Position numbers and translations under genes: made by a program
Assembly: GCF_001557235.1 (NCBI RefSeq)
Contig: NZ_LSJI01000176.1
Span: 1 to 64,000, forward strand
DNA: 64,000 nucleotides
Reading direction: 5' to 3'
Source: Phenylobacterium sp. CCH9-H3
GTDB taxonomy: Bacteria; Pseudomonadota; Alphaproteobacteria; Caulobacterales; Caulobacteraceae
Notes under the pieces: model-generated
Told to the model about the DNA's origin: nothing
Database searches by the model: none
The model's input: the letters and a program-made list of their open reading frames with translations, nothing else
Shown here: positions 40,792 to 49,385 of the stretch, piece after piece
How the letters are laid out: each line of letters opens with the position of its first letter
Numbering within the stretch: position 1 is the first letter of the stretch

Positions 40792-42857
40792 CAGAAGGCC
40801 TGACCCAGCGATATGTAGACGGCGACGCGGGGGTCTCCCTTCCGTCGGTCGAGCGGCGTCGCCACGTCGACCCGAAGCGGGCCGAACGGCGTGTAGTACC
40901 GGCCGCCCAGTCCCACGCCCACGCGCAGGTCGTCGAACCTGGGCGAGGAGGCGCTGTAGACCTGTCCCGCATCGACGAACGGCACGATACCCAGGTTCCC
41001 GCGCCGGAAACGGGCCTCGACTGAAAATTCCACCAGGGAGCGGCCGCCCCGCGGGTCTCCGTTGACGTCCCGGGGGCCGAGATCCTGATAGCCGAAGCCC
41101 CGGACCGAACCGCCGCCACCGGCGTAGAAGCGACGCGAGGGCGCCACTTCGTCGCGTGAGATGCCGGCGATTGTCCCCAGGCGAGCGCGGCCCGCCAGCA
41201 CCAACCGCGAGCCCGCCGGAACGTACGCCGACGTATCGATCAGGCTTCGTCCGTACGGTGAGGCTCTGTCGCGGTAGGACACCTCCGGGCTGAGCCGGCC
41301 GGTCAGGCGGAAGCCCCGCGTGGGATCGAGCAGATCGTCGGACGTGTCGTAGCCGAGCTGAAGCGGCAGGGCGGCGATGACGAAGGTCTCCCGCGGTCGG
41401 GCGCCCGACGCGTCGTCGAAGCGGGTCTCGTTGGTCGCGATCAGTTCCGCGCCATAGGCGTAGGTCCATCGCTTCTGCCACAGCGGCGTGCTGGCTCTCG
41501 ACACGCCGGCCGACAGCGCGACGGATCGCGCGTCATAGGCTTCCCGCGTCTCCCTCGACGCCTCGGCCGTCGCGAGCAGCGTACGGTCCCGCTTGCCGGC
41601 GTTGGAGCGGCGGAAGCTGATCCCCGCCCGCTGTTCCTGCGTACCGGCCACGCCGCGGACAGACAGGGCGCCCTCGGGTGGAAAGAGATTGCGGTGGGTC
41701 CAGGCGCCGGTGACCTTGAACCCTTCGCCGGTCCCATACCCCGCCGTCGCGGAGACGCTGCGAGGCGGCGCCGGGGTTTGCCGCACGCGCAGGTCCACGA
41801 TCTCCGCGCCCCCGGAGGCCGGGCGAGCGGTGCGCACCGGCTCGAGCGCCACCACCGACAGCAGACCGGTGGACACCAGGGCCTGCCGGAGATCCTCGAC
41901 CCGGCGGCTGTCGTAGAGTTCCCCCGGCTTGAACCGCGCAAGCACCGACACGTGCTCCGCGTCGAACACGGGCTCTCCGGCGGGCCGGAATCCGCCGAAC
42001 ACGGAAAGCGGACCCGCCGAGAGCGGCAAGGTGTAGTCGGCGCGCAGGGTCGCGCCATCCAGCGCGACGTCCCGCCGTCCGATCTCGGCGAAGGGATAGC
42101 CTTCCTGGGGGAGGCGCAGGGCGACGTTCGCCTCCGCCAGTTCGACGGCCGTGGCGACGAGTGGATCGCCGGTGTTCACCGTCAGGGCCTCGCGGGCGAT
42201 CTGCGTGGGGGCGGGCGGCGAGCCGGTGATGCGGATGTCGCCGAGGGCATAGCGCTGGCCCGCCGCCGCGGTCAGTTGGACGTCCAGCGCGTCCGTGCGT
42301 CCCGTGGGGGGATCGAAGGCGACGGTCACCGCGGCGTCGTAGTAGCCTTGGGCCCGAAGGATGCGCTCCAGCAGATCGATGTCCGCCTCGGCGCGAAGGC
42401 GCACCTGGGCGGCCGCAGCCCTCCGATCCCGATCGGCGTAAAGTGCGGACAGCTCGCGGAACTCTCGTTCGAGCCCGCGGTCGGAAAGGCCTGCGAGCGC
42501 GACCGTGTAGGGCACTTCGGCCGCGCCCGTGCCGGGTTCGGCCGGGCCGAGCTCGGCCGGTGTCGCCGTTTCCAGCGTCTCGAGCGATCTCAGCGGCGCG
42601 TCGAACAAGGCGTCAGGCGATGGCGCTTGCGGTAGCGGATGAGTCGTCTCGGGTGGTTCATCGATGGGAGGAAGCGCGGCGTCGAAGGCTGCGTCCGGAA
42701 TGGGCTCTGCAGCGGGGGGCTGGGCCCCCGCGCGCGCGCCCCAAATGGCCGCGGAGATGGCCAGGCTGACGGCCGCCCTTCGTCTGCGCACGCCCCGCCG
42801 GCTCCTTTTTCGCCTCGCGCCGGGATGACTGAACCCCGCGAAGTACGGTTCGTTCAT
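40791..42857 (-). CDS. tamA: TamA-type outer-membrane protein (Omp85/BamA family)
   Basis: A 688-residue Omp85 protein. A signal-like N terminus (RRRRAAVSLAISAAIWGARA, cut near AGA) is followed by a proline/acidic linker. POTRA domains come next (ADIDLLERILRAQGYYDAAV, YALGDIRITGSPPAPTQIAR, FKPGELYDSRRVEDLRQALV), then a C-terminal 16-strand barrel with RFYAGGGGSVRGFGYQDLGP (the conserved RGF motif in loop 6) and the closing strand RVAVYISLGQAF. It is coupled to tamB (TGATG) and to the upstream DUF2254 gene (ATGA). Confidence 0.94.
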   Translation of the reverse strand: MNEPYFAGFSHPGARRKRSRRGVRRRRAAVSLAISAAIWGARAGAQPPAAEPIPDAAFDAALPPIDEPPETTHPLPQAPSPDALFDAPLRSLETLETATPAELGPAEPGTGAAEVPYTVALAGLSDRGLEREFRELSALYADRDRRAAAAQVRLRAEADIDLLERILRAQGYYDAAVTVAFDPPTGRTDALDVQLTAAAGQRYALGDIRITGSPPAPTQIAREALTVNTGDPLVATAVELAEANVALRLPQEGYPFAEIGRRDVALDGATLRADYTLPLSAGPLSVFGGFRPAGEPVFDAEHVSVLARFKPGELYDSRRVEDLRQALVSTGLLSVVALEPVRTARPASGGAEIVDLRVRQTPAPPRSVSATAGYGTGEGFKVTGAWTHRNLFPPEGALSVRGVAGTQEQRAGISFRRSNAGKRDRTLLATAEASRETREAYDARSVALSAGVSRASTPLWQKRWTYAYGAELIATNETRFDDASGARPRETFVIAALPLQLGYDTSDDLLDPTRGFRLTGRLSPEVSYRDRASPYGRSLIDTSAYVPAGSRLVLAGRARLGTIAGISRDEVAPSRRFYAGGGGSVRGFGYQDLGPRDVNGDPRGGRSLVEFSVEARFRRGNLGIVPFVDAGQVYSASSPRFDDLRVGVGLGGRYYTPFGPLRVDVATPLDRRKGDPRVAVYISLGQAF

Positions 42858-44107
42858 TCCCACAGGCGGCTCCGGGACAGCCGTCCGGCGCGCCGGACGC
42901 GCTCTCGATCCTCCTTCAGCGGCAGGGCCGCCAAGGCGCGCTTCCTGGCCAGACGCGAATGCAGGTGCGCCGCCGTAGCCATTTCGGGGTCTCCCAGAGC
43001 GGCCAAGGCGCCAAGCGCTTCCTGCAGGCGCATGGCGACGCGCGGGCTGCCGGCGCCGTACTGGGCGATGGGTCCAAAGACGTCCTCCAGCACCTCTTGC
43101 GCCGAGAGCGGGGGCAGCCGCAGACGGGACCCTTCCGCCGGTTCGACTGGCGATTCCGTTCCCACCCATTTCGTGAGAAGGCCGACCGCGGTCGCGATCA
43201 CGTCCAGTGCGGAGCCCGGATCGTTGATGGCCGGAGAGAGCGCGCGGGCGGCGATCTCTCCGAGCACGGTCATCCCGAACCGGGGATCCTGCTCGAAGGT
43301 TCGCCGCGCCCCGATCACCCAACACGATCGCAGCCGCCCGCCCGCCTCGGTGTCCAGGCCCGGTCGGCCGGCGAACCGCAGCAGCGGCCGCGCCTCGTGG
43401 ATGAAGTCGCCGGGCAAGGCCTCCACATCGACCACGACGCCAAGCTCGTCTGCGAGCGATTCCAGCCGCTCCAGGTCGATGTTCCGGACATAGCCCACAA
43501 CGCCTGCTGACAACGGCAGGGCAGGACCGTTCTCCGGCCGCGGCGTCGCGGAACGTCGGGCGGCGAGGGGGCTGTCGAAGGCGGCGCGCGTCGCCTCGGC
43601 GACACGGTCGATGGCCTCGTCGAGCCGTCCCAGCCTGGAAAGCTGATCGATCCAATGCAGCAGGGCGATGAGGACCGCGGCCAGGACGCCGACCGTGAAG
43701 ACGAAGACGATGACGCGCCCCTGTTCGCCGTAGTAGCCGGTCTGGAGCGCGAACAGGCCCACGATGGCGAAGATGAACGCGCCGACGAACGTCGCCAGCG
43801 CACCGTGTCCACGGCCGTCGGAGACGAGCAACGCCGCCGCGCGAGGACTGGCTGCGCCGGAAATCGACGTATAGGCGGTCACGAAGACCGCCAGCGAGAA
43901 CGTCGCGACGGTCAGCATGCTGCTGGCGAGGATCGTCAGGACGTCGTCCACGGCCCGCGTACCCACGCTCAAGGCGAAGTCCTCCGGCACCCAGGGGGCA
44001 AGGAGCACCGCCAGCAGGGCGGTCAGGACGCCCAGCGCGCTGTAGATGGCCACGCGCAGCCATAGCTGGCGGCTGATCTGGCCCAGCAGGAAGAGCCACT
44101 TGGGCAT
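42854..44107 (-). CDS. DUF2254 membrane protein
   Basis: A 417-residue inner-membrane protein. Four N-terminal helices (LRVAIYSALGVLTALLAVLL, ILASSMLTVATFSLAVFVTA, LATFVGAFIFAIVGLFALQT, VIVFVFTVGVLAAVLIALLH) and a soluble part with GYVRNIDLERLESLADELGV and ARALSPAINDPGSALDVIAT match DUF2254, which is of unknown function. ATG 44107 (MPKWLFLLGQISRQL) was preferred to ATG 44182. Its stop overlaps the tamA ATG, an unusual coupling of DUF2254 to TamAB. Confidence 0.9.
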   Translation of the reverse strand: MPKWLFLLGQISRQLWLRVAIYSALGVLTALLAVLLAPWVPEDFALSVGTRAVDDVLTILASSMLTVATFSLAVFVTAYTSISGAASPRAAALLVSDGRGHGALATFVGAFIFAIVGLFALQTGYYGEQGRVIVFVFTVGVLAAVLIALLHWIDQLSRLGRLDEAIDRVAEATRAAFDSPLAARRSATPRPENGPALPLSAGVVGYVRNIDLERLESLADELGVVVDVEALPGDFIHEARPLLRFAGRPGLDTEAGGRLRSCWVIGARRTFEQDPRFGMTVLGEIAARALSPAINDPGSALDVIATAVGLLTKWVGTESPVEPAEGSRLRLPPLSAQEVLEDVFGPIAQYGAGSPRVAMRLQEALGALAALGDPEMATAAHLHSRLARKRALAALPLKEDRERVRRAGRLSRSRLWE

Positions 44108-44142
44108 CAGGTCTCCGAGCCTCTGACCATCACGGCGCCCGG

Positions 44143-44664
44143 CTAGTCCGAGATTGCGCCCGGTGGGACGAAAGGCGGGCATTCGCGGGCTCGAAGCCAG
44201 CCCCGCAGGAACCCCCGCCGGCCGACGGCGGCCAGGACGGCCTGGCGGGCCTCGCGGTCCGCTTTCTCCGCGCCGGTGATGCGACGCACCAGTCCGCGGA
44301 ACGGGATGGAGGCGACGCCGCGCACAAGGCCTGCGGCAAGGCCCTCGGCCGAGCCGGCGTCGTCGGGCGACGCGGCCGTGTCGTCGCCCAGCGCACGGTT
44401 CAGGCGCACGAGCTCTGCGCGCGCCGCCGTGCAGTCCAGGGGCGGCGCATAGGGAGCGGCGGCCGCGCGCCGGACCACCGCCACGGGCTCTTCCTGCACG
44501 ACGTTGAGGTCACGGAATGGCTGCTGCAGCGCCGCTTCCATCTCGCCGCCCGATGCGCCGGATCGACTGGCGCACCCCGCGAGACACAGGATGGCCGCCA
44601 GCGAGGTCAGTGCCCGGGCCGCCGACGTGGCGCGCCGGGGATCGCGAGTTCGGATGGGATGCAT
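44143..44664 (-). CDS. Lipoprotein of unknown function
   Basis: A 173-residue protein with a basic N terminus, a hydrophobic segment and a lipobox LAGC (Cys at about residue 31 of the ATG 44664 reading). The mature protein has two further cysteines (PLDCTAARAELVRLNRALGD and RARECPPFVPPG) that could pair, and a helical middle (GLVRGVASIPFRGLVRRITG). It lies 35 bases upstream of the DUF2254-tamA-tamB unit on the same strand and may be its first gene. No domain recognised. Confidence 0.75.
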   Translation of the reverse strand: MHPIRTRDPRRATSAARALTSLAAILCLAGCASRSGASGGEMEAALQQPFRDLNVVQEEPVAVVRRAAAAPYAPPLDCTAARAELVRLNRALGDDTAASPDDAGSAEGLAAGLVRGVASIPFRGLVRRITGAEKADREARQAVLAAVGRRGFLRGWLRARECPPFVPPGAISD

Positions 44665-45075
44665 GTTCGTCGGCCCTCTAACTCACAGTCCGCGACGCCT
44701 GTGGAAGTTGCCTGCTTGCCGGACACGAAGCCGCGAGCCGCGAGATGGGACGCCAGGGAAATCCAGAGCGCGGGCGGCGTGTTCGCGCGTCGTTGCATCG
44801 GCCGGCAAGCGTCGATGCGGTCGACTCTAGAGGAAGAGATGTCGGCCGCCGTTTGCATCCCAGGAAGGGCCAGAAACCCCGCCGCAGGGACTGGAGCGAC
44901 CGCCTTCGCATCGAGGGAGCCGCCTGACGCTCAGGGCCGCGGCTTCGCAAAGCTACGCGACGTCGGCGCCCGGCGACGCGACGTGGCCGAGGCGTCTAAC
45001 GAAAACTTGCGCGGAACGGAATCGAGGGCGTCCGGTTAAAAATTCGAGCCTGAAAATCCGGAAAGGGGACCCGCC
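44665..45075. other. Intergenic region with a stress-sigma-type promoter
   Basis: A 411-base gap between the divergent lipoprotein gene and the PQQ dehydrogenase. The clear signal is GGAAC-N16-GGTT near its right end. A 66-codon open frame from ATG 44839, preceded by AGGAAGAG, runs to TAA 45037 through this promoter; its composition (Arg/Ala-rich, no folding pattern) does not convince me. Nothing else is seen. Confidence 0.6.
45013..45037 (+). promoter_or_regulatory. EcfG/SigT-type promoter for the PQQ dehydrogenase
   Basis: GGAAC (45013-45017), 16 bases, GGTT (45034-45037), followed by AAAA and the start codon 39 bases on. It agrees with the GGAAC-N16/17-cGTT consensus of alphaproteobacterial general stress sigma factors except for the first -10 base. 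The same GGAAC-N16-GGTT form occurs at the oxidase operon (53270-53294). Confidence 0.65.
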
Positions 45076-47493
45076 ATGTCGAACCACGACGAGCGTGTGG
45101 CGCATCGCGCCGGCCAGATCGCCGCGAAGAGTCTGGGTGTCTTGCTGGGCGTCATCGGCATCGTCCTCGTCGTCGGCGGCGCCTGGCTGGCCTTCATCGG
45201 CGGCTCTCCATACTACCTGCTGGCCGGACTGGGACTCTGCGCTGCGGGATGGTTCTTGTTCCGGGAGAACCTGCTGGGTGTGCTCATCTACGCCGGCGTG
45301 TTCGTCGCCACGCTTTTCTGGGCGGTCTGGGAAGTCGGCCTGCAAGGCTGGCCGCTGCTTCCGCGGGTGCTCGGACCGGCGATCCTCTTCCTCCTGGTCC
45401 TCGCCGCTGTTCCCGCGTTGACGGCGTCCCGCAGGGCCAGGGGCCTGTCGCTGGCGGGGCTTGTCGGGACCGTGGCGCTGTTCATCGCCGGTGGGATCGC
45501 CATCGCCGCCTCGGCCCGAGGTCCGGCGCCGCCGGCGCTCCCGCCTGCCGCGCTCGTTATGGGCGATCCTTCGCCGGCCCACGCTGGGGCCGACTGGCCA
45601 GCCTACGGCGGCGCCTACAGCGCGCGGCGGTATTCGCCGCTGGTCCAGATAACTCCCGAGAACGTCGAGAACCTCGAGCGCGTCTGGGTCGCCCACACCC
45701 GCGATCTGCCGAGCGAGCGGGCGAAGAAGAAGTACGGCGCGGAAACCACACCACTGAAAGTCGGAGACTCCCTCTACCTCTGCTCGGCGAAGAATATCCT
45801 GATCGCCCTGGACGCGGCGACGGGGCGAGAGCGCTGGCGGTTCGATCCCAAGGTCTCCGACGATTGGATTCCCTACACGGCGGCCTGTCGCGGCGTGGCC
45901 TACTACGCGGCGCCGGGCGGCGACCTGAGCCAGGCCTGCGCGACCCGGATCATCGAGGGGACGCTCGATGGACGCCTCATCGCCGTGGACGCCCGGACCG
46001 GACGCCCCTGTCAGGAATTCGGTCGTGGCGGTCAGGTGGACATCAAGGTGGGCATGGGCCCGGTCGAACCGGGCATGGTCTCCATCACTTCGCCCCCGGT
46101 GATCGTCCGCGGCGTGATCGTCACGGGCCACCAGGTCCTCGACGGCCAGAAGAACGATGCGCCCTCAGGTGTCGTCCAGGGCTTCGACGCGGTGAGCGGC
46201 GAGCAGCGATGGGCGTGGGATCTCGGCCAGCCCGGACGCACGGCGCCGGCCACGCCCGGCGAGGCCTACACCCGCGGCACGCCCAACATGTGGACGACGG
46301 CGTCCGCCGACGAAGCCCTGGGCCTCGTCTACCTCCCGATGGGGAATTCGGCCGTCGACTACTGGAGCAGCGACCGCTCGCCACAGGAGAACTTCTTCGC
46401 GACCGCCCTGGTCGCGCTGGACGTCTCGACCGGGCGGCCGGCGTGGCGGTTCCAGACCGTGTTCAAGGACGTCTGGGACTACGACCTCGGGGCCCAGGCG
46501 ACCCTCGTCGATTTCCCGACGGACGGCGGGATGGTCCCGGCCTTGGTGCTGCCGAGCAAGCAGGGCGACATTTACGTGCTCGATCGCAGAACCGGGCGGC
46601 CACTGACCGAGGTTCAGATGCGTCCCGTCCCACAGGGTGGCGTCGAGCCGGCCCAAAGGACCCGGACCCAACCCTTCTCCGGCTATCACACGCTGGCGAA
46701 GCCGCCGCTCACGGAACGCGACATGTGGGGCATGTCGCCCATCGACCAGATGGCCTGCCGCATCCAGTTCCGCCTTGCGGCCTATCGGGGCGCCTATACG
46801 CCGCCGGAAACGGAGCGGCGGTGGATCCAGTACCCCGGCTACAACGGCGGCACCGACTGGGGCGGTATCGCGATCGACCCCCGGCGCGGCGTCATCGTCG
46901 CCAACTACAACGACATGCCAAACTACAATCGCCTGGTGCCGCGCGAGGAGGCGGACCGGAAGGGCTGGGCGCCGCGAGGCTCGGCGCGTGGCGGGAACCT
47001 CGGCGGCGGCCCGGAAGGCGCCGGCGACCCGCAGGCGGGAACGCCCTACGCGATCCACGTCAACGCCGGCTGGCGAATGCCGATCACCGACCTCTTGTGC
47101 AAGCAGCCGCCCTACGGGGGGATCCGCGCCATCGACCTGCGCACGGGCCGGACGCTCTGGGATCGTCCGCTGGGGCAGGCCCGGCGCAACGGACCGTTCG
47201 GGATCCCGTCGATGCTCCCGATCACCATCGGCACGCCCAATAACGGCGGCGCCGTCGTCACCGCCAGCGGTCTCATCTTCATCGCCGCGACGACGGACAA
47301 CCTGATCCGGGCGATCGACTTGCGCACGGGGAAGACCCTGTGGACGGACGTGCTTCCCGCCGGAGGGCAGGCGACGCCGATGACCTACGAGGCGGGCGGG
47401 CGGCAATACGTCGTCGTCATGGCGGGCGGGCATCACTTCATGGAGACGCCCGTGGGCGACGAAGTGATCGCCTACGCCCTGCCGGCCTCGTGA
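45076..47493 (+). CDS. Membrane-bound PQQ-dependent dehydrogenase, glucose/quinate/shikimate type
   Basis: An 805-residue quinoprotein. Five N-terminal helices (about residues 20-150) anchor a periplasmic eight-bladed propeller: DWPAYGGAYSARRYSPLVQI, TTPLKVGDSLYLCSAKNILI, ITSPPVIVRGVIVTGHQVLD, NMWTTASADEALGLVYLPMG, DYDLGAQATLVDFPTDGG and WGGIAIDPRRGVIVANYNDM. Such enzymes oxidise aldoses or cyclic polyols outside the cytoplasm and pass electrons to ubiquinone. The exact sugar is not readable. AAAGGGGA precedes ATG 45076. No PQQ-synthesis genes lie in the window. A stress-type promoter is upstream. Confidence 0.93.
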   Translation: MSNHDERVAHRAGQIAAKSLGVLLGVIGIVLVVGGAWLAFIGGSPYYLLAGLGLCAAGWFLFRENLLGVLIYAGVFVATLFWAVWEVGLQGWPLLPRVLGPAILFLLVLAAVPALTASRRARGLSLAGLVGTVALFIAGGIAIAASARGPAPPALPPAALVMGDPSPAHAGADWPAYGGAYSARRYSPLVQITPENVENLERVWVAHTRDLPSERAKKKYGAETTPLKVGDSLYLCSAKNILIALDAATGRERWRFDPKVSDDWIPYTAACRGVAYYAAPGGDLSQACATRIIEGTLDGRLIAVDARTGRPCQEFGRGGQVDIKVGMGPVEPGMVSITSPPVIVRGVIVTGHQVLDGQKNDAPSGVVQGFDAVSGEQRWAWDLGQPGRTAPATPGEAYTRGTPNMWTTASADEALGLVYLPMGNSAVDYWSSDRSPQENFFATALVALDVSTGRPAWRFQTVFKDVWDYDLGAQATLVDFPTDGGMVPALVLPSKQGDIYVLDRRTGRPLTEVQMRPVPQGGVEPAQRTRTQPFSGYHTLAKPPLTERDMWGMSPIDQMACRIQFRLAAYRGAYTPPETERRWIQYPGYNGGTDWGGIAIDPRRGVIVANYNDMPNYNRLVPREEADRKGWAPRGSARGGNLGGGPEGAGDPQAGTPYAIHVNAGWRMPITDLLCKQPPYGGIRAIDLRTGRTLWDRPLGQARRNGPFGIPSMLPITIGTPNNGGAVVTASGLIFIAATTDNLIRAIDLRTGKTLWTDVLPAGGQATPMTYEAGGRQYVVVMAGGHHFMETPVGDEVIAYALPAS

Positions 47494-47500
47494 GCCGCCC

Positions 47501-47926
47501 TTGGACGGCCTGTCCGGACCGCTGATCACCCTTGCCGAGGGGGTCGCGCGCGGCCTCGAGATCGCCGGCGTCTGCGTGATCCTGCTGGGCGTTCTGGGGG
47601 CCACCGCGGTCTGGGCGTGGTCGGCGGCGCGCACCCGCGACTACCGCGGGGCGTACGAGCGCTATCGCGCCAACCTGGGACGCGGCATCCTGCTGGGCCT
47701 GGAGTTCCTCGTCGGGGCCGACATCATCGCCACCGTTACGGCTCCGCTGACCTTCGAGAGCGTCGGCATCCTGGCGGCGGTGGTGGCCATCAGGACGTTC
47801 CTGAGCTTCTCCCTGGAGACAGAGATCGCCGGCTGCTGGCCATGGGACAGAGCCCGTCAGCGCGAGGGCTCGGAGGCCGCGGCGTCACCGGGCAGTCGCG
47901 CCGACTCGCCCAGCACCCGCCGCTGA
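47501..47926 (+). CDS. DUF1622 membrane protein
   Basis: A 141-residue inner-membrane protein starting TTG 47501, eight bases after the dehydrogenase stop. Helices GLEIAGVCVILLGVLGATAV and the segment RANLGRGILLGLEFLVGADI then IIATVTAPLTFESVGILAAV match DUF1622, a three-helix family of unknown function. The last 20 or so residues overlap, tail to tail, the end of the AI-2E-type transporter gene on the other strand, so the true end should be checked. Likely co-transcribed with the dehydrogenase. Confidence 0.85.
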   Translation: MDGLSGPLITLAEGVARGLEIAGVCVILLGVLGATAVWAWSAARTRDYRGAYERYRANLGRGILLGLEFLVGADIIATVTAPLTFESVGILAAVVAIRTFLSFSLETEIAGCWPWDRARQREGSEAAASPGSRADSPSTRR

Positions 47927-48993
47927 TACAGCAGCTTGGTGAAGACCACGATCACGACCAGGAGCGGCGTCGCCAGTACAATGCCGAGGCCTCCGAACAG
48001 GAGCCCGAAGATGACCACGCCGAACAGGGTGAGGTAGGGCGGCAGATCGACGGCCCGGCGCTGGATGAACGGGTAGATGATGCTGCCCTCCACCTGCTGC
48101 ACCACGACGTACATCAGAAGCGTCCAGGCTACGGTCTCCCAGCCGAACTGAACCGCCAGCAGCAGACCCGGGATGGCGGCGGCGATCGTGCCGACGATGG
48201 GGACGAACGTCGCCAGCCCCGCGAGCAGGCCGAGCGCAGCCGGCGACGGCAAACCGACCAGCAGCGCGCCGATGGTGGTGAGCACGCCGACCACGGCCAT
48301 GTCGGCGAGAGTTCCCACCAGCCAGCGCTGCAGGGCCCGACCGCTCGCCATCAACGCCTCGTGCAAAGGCGTCCGGACTCGCGAGGGCATGAGGCCCAGG
48401 AGCCCGTTCACCGCCTGGACCGGCTTCGCCGCCAGGAAGACGCCGGCGATCAGGACGAGGACAAAATTGGTGAGCGCGCCGACCGCGGTGAGCGCATAGT
48501 CGCCGAGCCGCCCCGCGACCCCGTCGAGGTTGGAGGCCAGCGAGGCGGGGGAGGACAGTTCCCCGAGGATCTGGCCGGCCAAGGGCACGCCCTGCACCTG
48601 GGCCCGCAGGTCGCCGGCGGACATGGGGATCTGGACGGCGAGATTCGCCAGCTGGTCCGCCACCAGATGTCCGGCGAGCCAGCCGGCCAGGCCGGCCGCT
48701 GCGAGAATCAACAGCCCGGCGCAGAGCAGCGAAAGCCCGTCGCCCAAGCGCGTTCGCGCCTGGATGGGCGTCGCCAGGCTGCGCAGGAGAATCGCCACGA
48801 TGACGGCTCCGAAGGCGAGCAGGGCGACGCTGGCCAGCTGCCACGCCAGAAAGACGCCGCCGGCCAGGGCGAGCGCGACCAGCACACGGACGGCGAAGGC
48901 GCCGAGCGGGAGATGGGGCGCTGCCGTGTGCGGCTCGCCCGCGTGTGGCGTCGTGCGGGTTTCCGAGGCTGCTTGGCGATCCTTCATGAGCAT
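47857..48993 (-). CDS. AI-2E family (PerM/TqsA-type) membrane transporter
   Basis: A protein of about 378 residues with eight helices. Marks of the family are VLVALALAGGVFLAWQLASV at the start, a cytoplasmic or periplasmic helical region, and the C-terminal VGTLADMAVVGVLTTIGALL, LAGLATFVPIVGTIAAAIPG, QQVEGSIIYPFIQRRAVDLP and PPYLTLFGVVIFGLLFGGLG. TqsA exports AI-2 in E. coli, but other members move Na+/H+, so the substrate is open. ATG 48993 or ATG 48987 both fit. Confidence 0.9.
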   Translation of the reverse strand: MLMKDRQAASETRTTPHAGEPHTAAPHLPLGAFAVRVLVALALAGGVFLAWQLASVALLAFGAVIVAILLRSLATPIQARTRLGDGLSLLCAGLLILAAAGLAGWLAGHLVADQLANLAVQIPMSAGDLRAQVQGVPLAGQILGELSSPASLASNLDGVAGRLGDYALTAVGALTNFVLVLIAGVFLAAKPVQAVNGLLGLMPSRVRTPLHEALMASGRALQRWLVGTLADMAVVGVLTTIGALLVGLPSPAALGLLAGLATFVPIVGTIAAAIPGLLLAVQFGWETVAWTLLMYVVVQQVEGSIIYPFIQRRAVDLPPYLTLFGVVIFGLLFGGLGIVLATPLLVVIVVFTKLLYQRRVLGESARLPGDAAASEPSR

Positions 48994-49075
48994 CAAACGC
49001 AAGTCGGGACGTGGCGTTACATGGCGGTCGCGAGGGCTGGCCGGCGTGGGGCAGGCCTCGCGCCTGCCCCAGCCC

Positions 49076-49384
49076 TCAACTCGTGAAGAGGATCGGCAGA
49101 CCCTGCCACAGCACGGCGACCAGCGAGAGCGCGGCGCCGCCCGCCCCACCGCGATGGATGAGCCGGTCCAGCCCGTCGACCGATCCCCGATCGCCGCGAA
49201 GGGCGAGGACTCCGATGGCGAGATCCGCGCCGGCGCAGAGGAGCGTGAAGGCCGCGACGCTCCAGAGCGCCGCCGGTGCGTCGGCCCGTGTCAGCACATC
49301 GGCCACGCTGGCGATGCCGTACACGCCGAGAAAGTGTGCGGCCCAGACGATGAGGCCGCCGAGGAGCAGGAGCCATCGGCGCAT
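49076..49384 (-). CDS. Small membrane protein in the oxidase operon
   Basis: A 102-residue protein with three helices (RRWLLLLGGLIVWAAHFLGV, AALWSVAAFTLLCAGADLAI, GAALSLVAVLWQGLPILF). The ATG at 49384 follows the oxidase subunit I/III stop by one base, so it is the last gene of the oxidase operon. It could be a small accessory subunit or assembly factor, like subunit IV proteins of other bacterial oxidases, but no family signature is seen. Confidence 0.72.
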   Translation of the reverse strand: MRRWLLLLGGLIVWAAHFLGVYGIASVADVLTRADAPAALWSVAAFTLLCAGADLAIGVLALRGDRGSVDGLDRLIHRGGAGGAALSLVAVLWQGLPILFTS

Positions 49385-49385
49385 C

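Noticed and set aside
40791..41481. Upstream extension of the tamB frame
   Set aside because: It lies antisense-like in another frame of tamA and has no signal; the MSAEGQG start with one membrane helix fits TamB.
44839..45039. 66-codon open frame with a good ribosome-binding sequence upstream of the PQQ dehydrogenase
   Set aside because: The composition is Arg/Ala-rich without structure, and the stress-type promoter lies inside it; probably chance.
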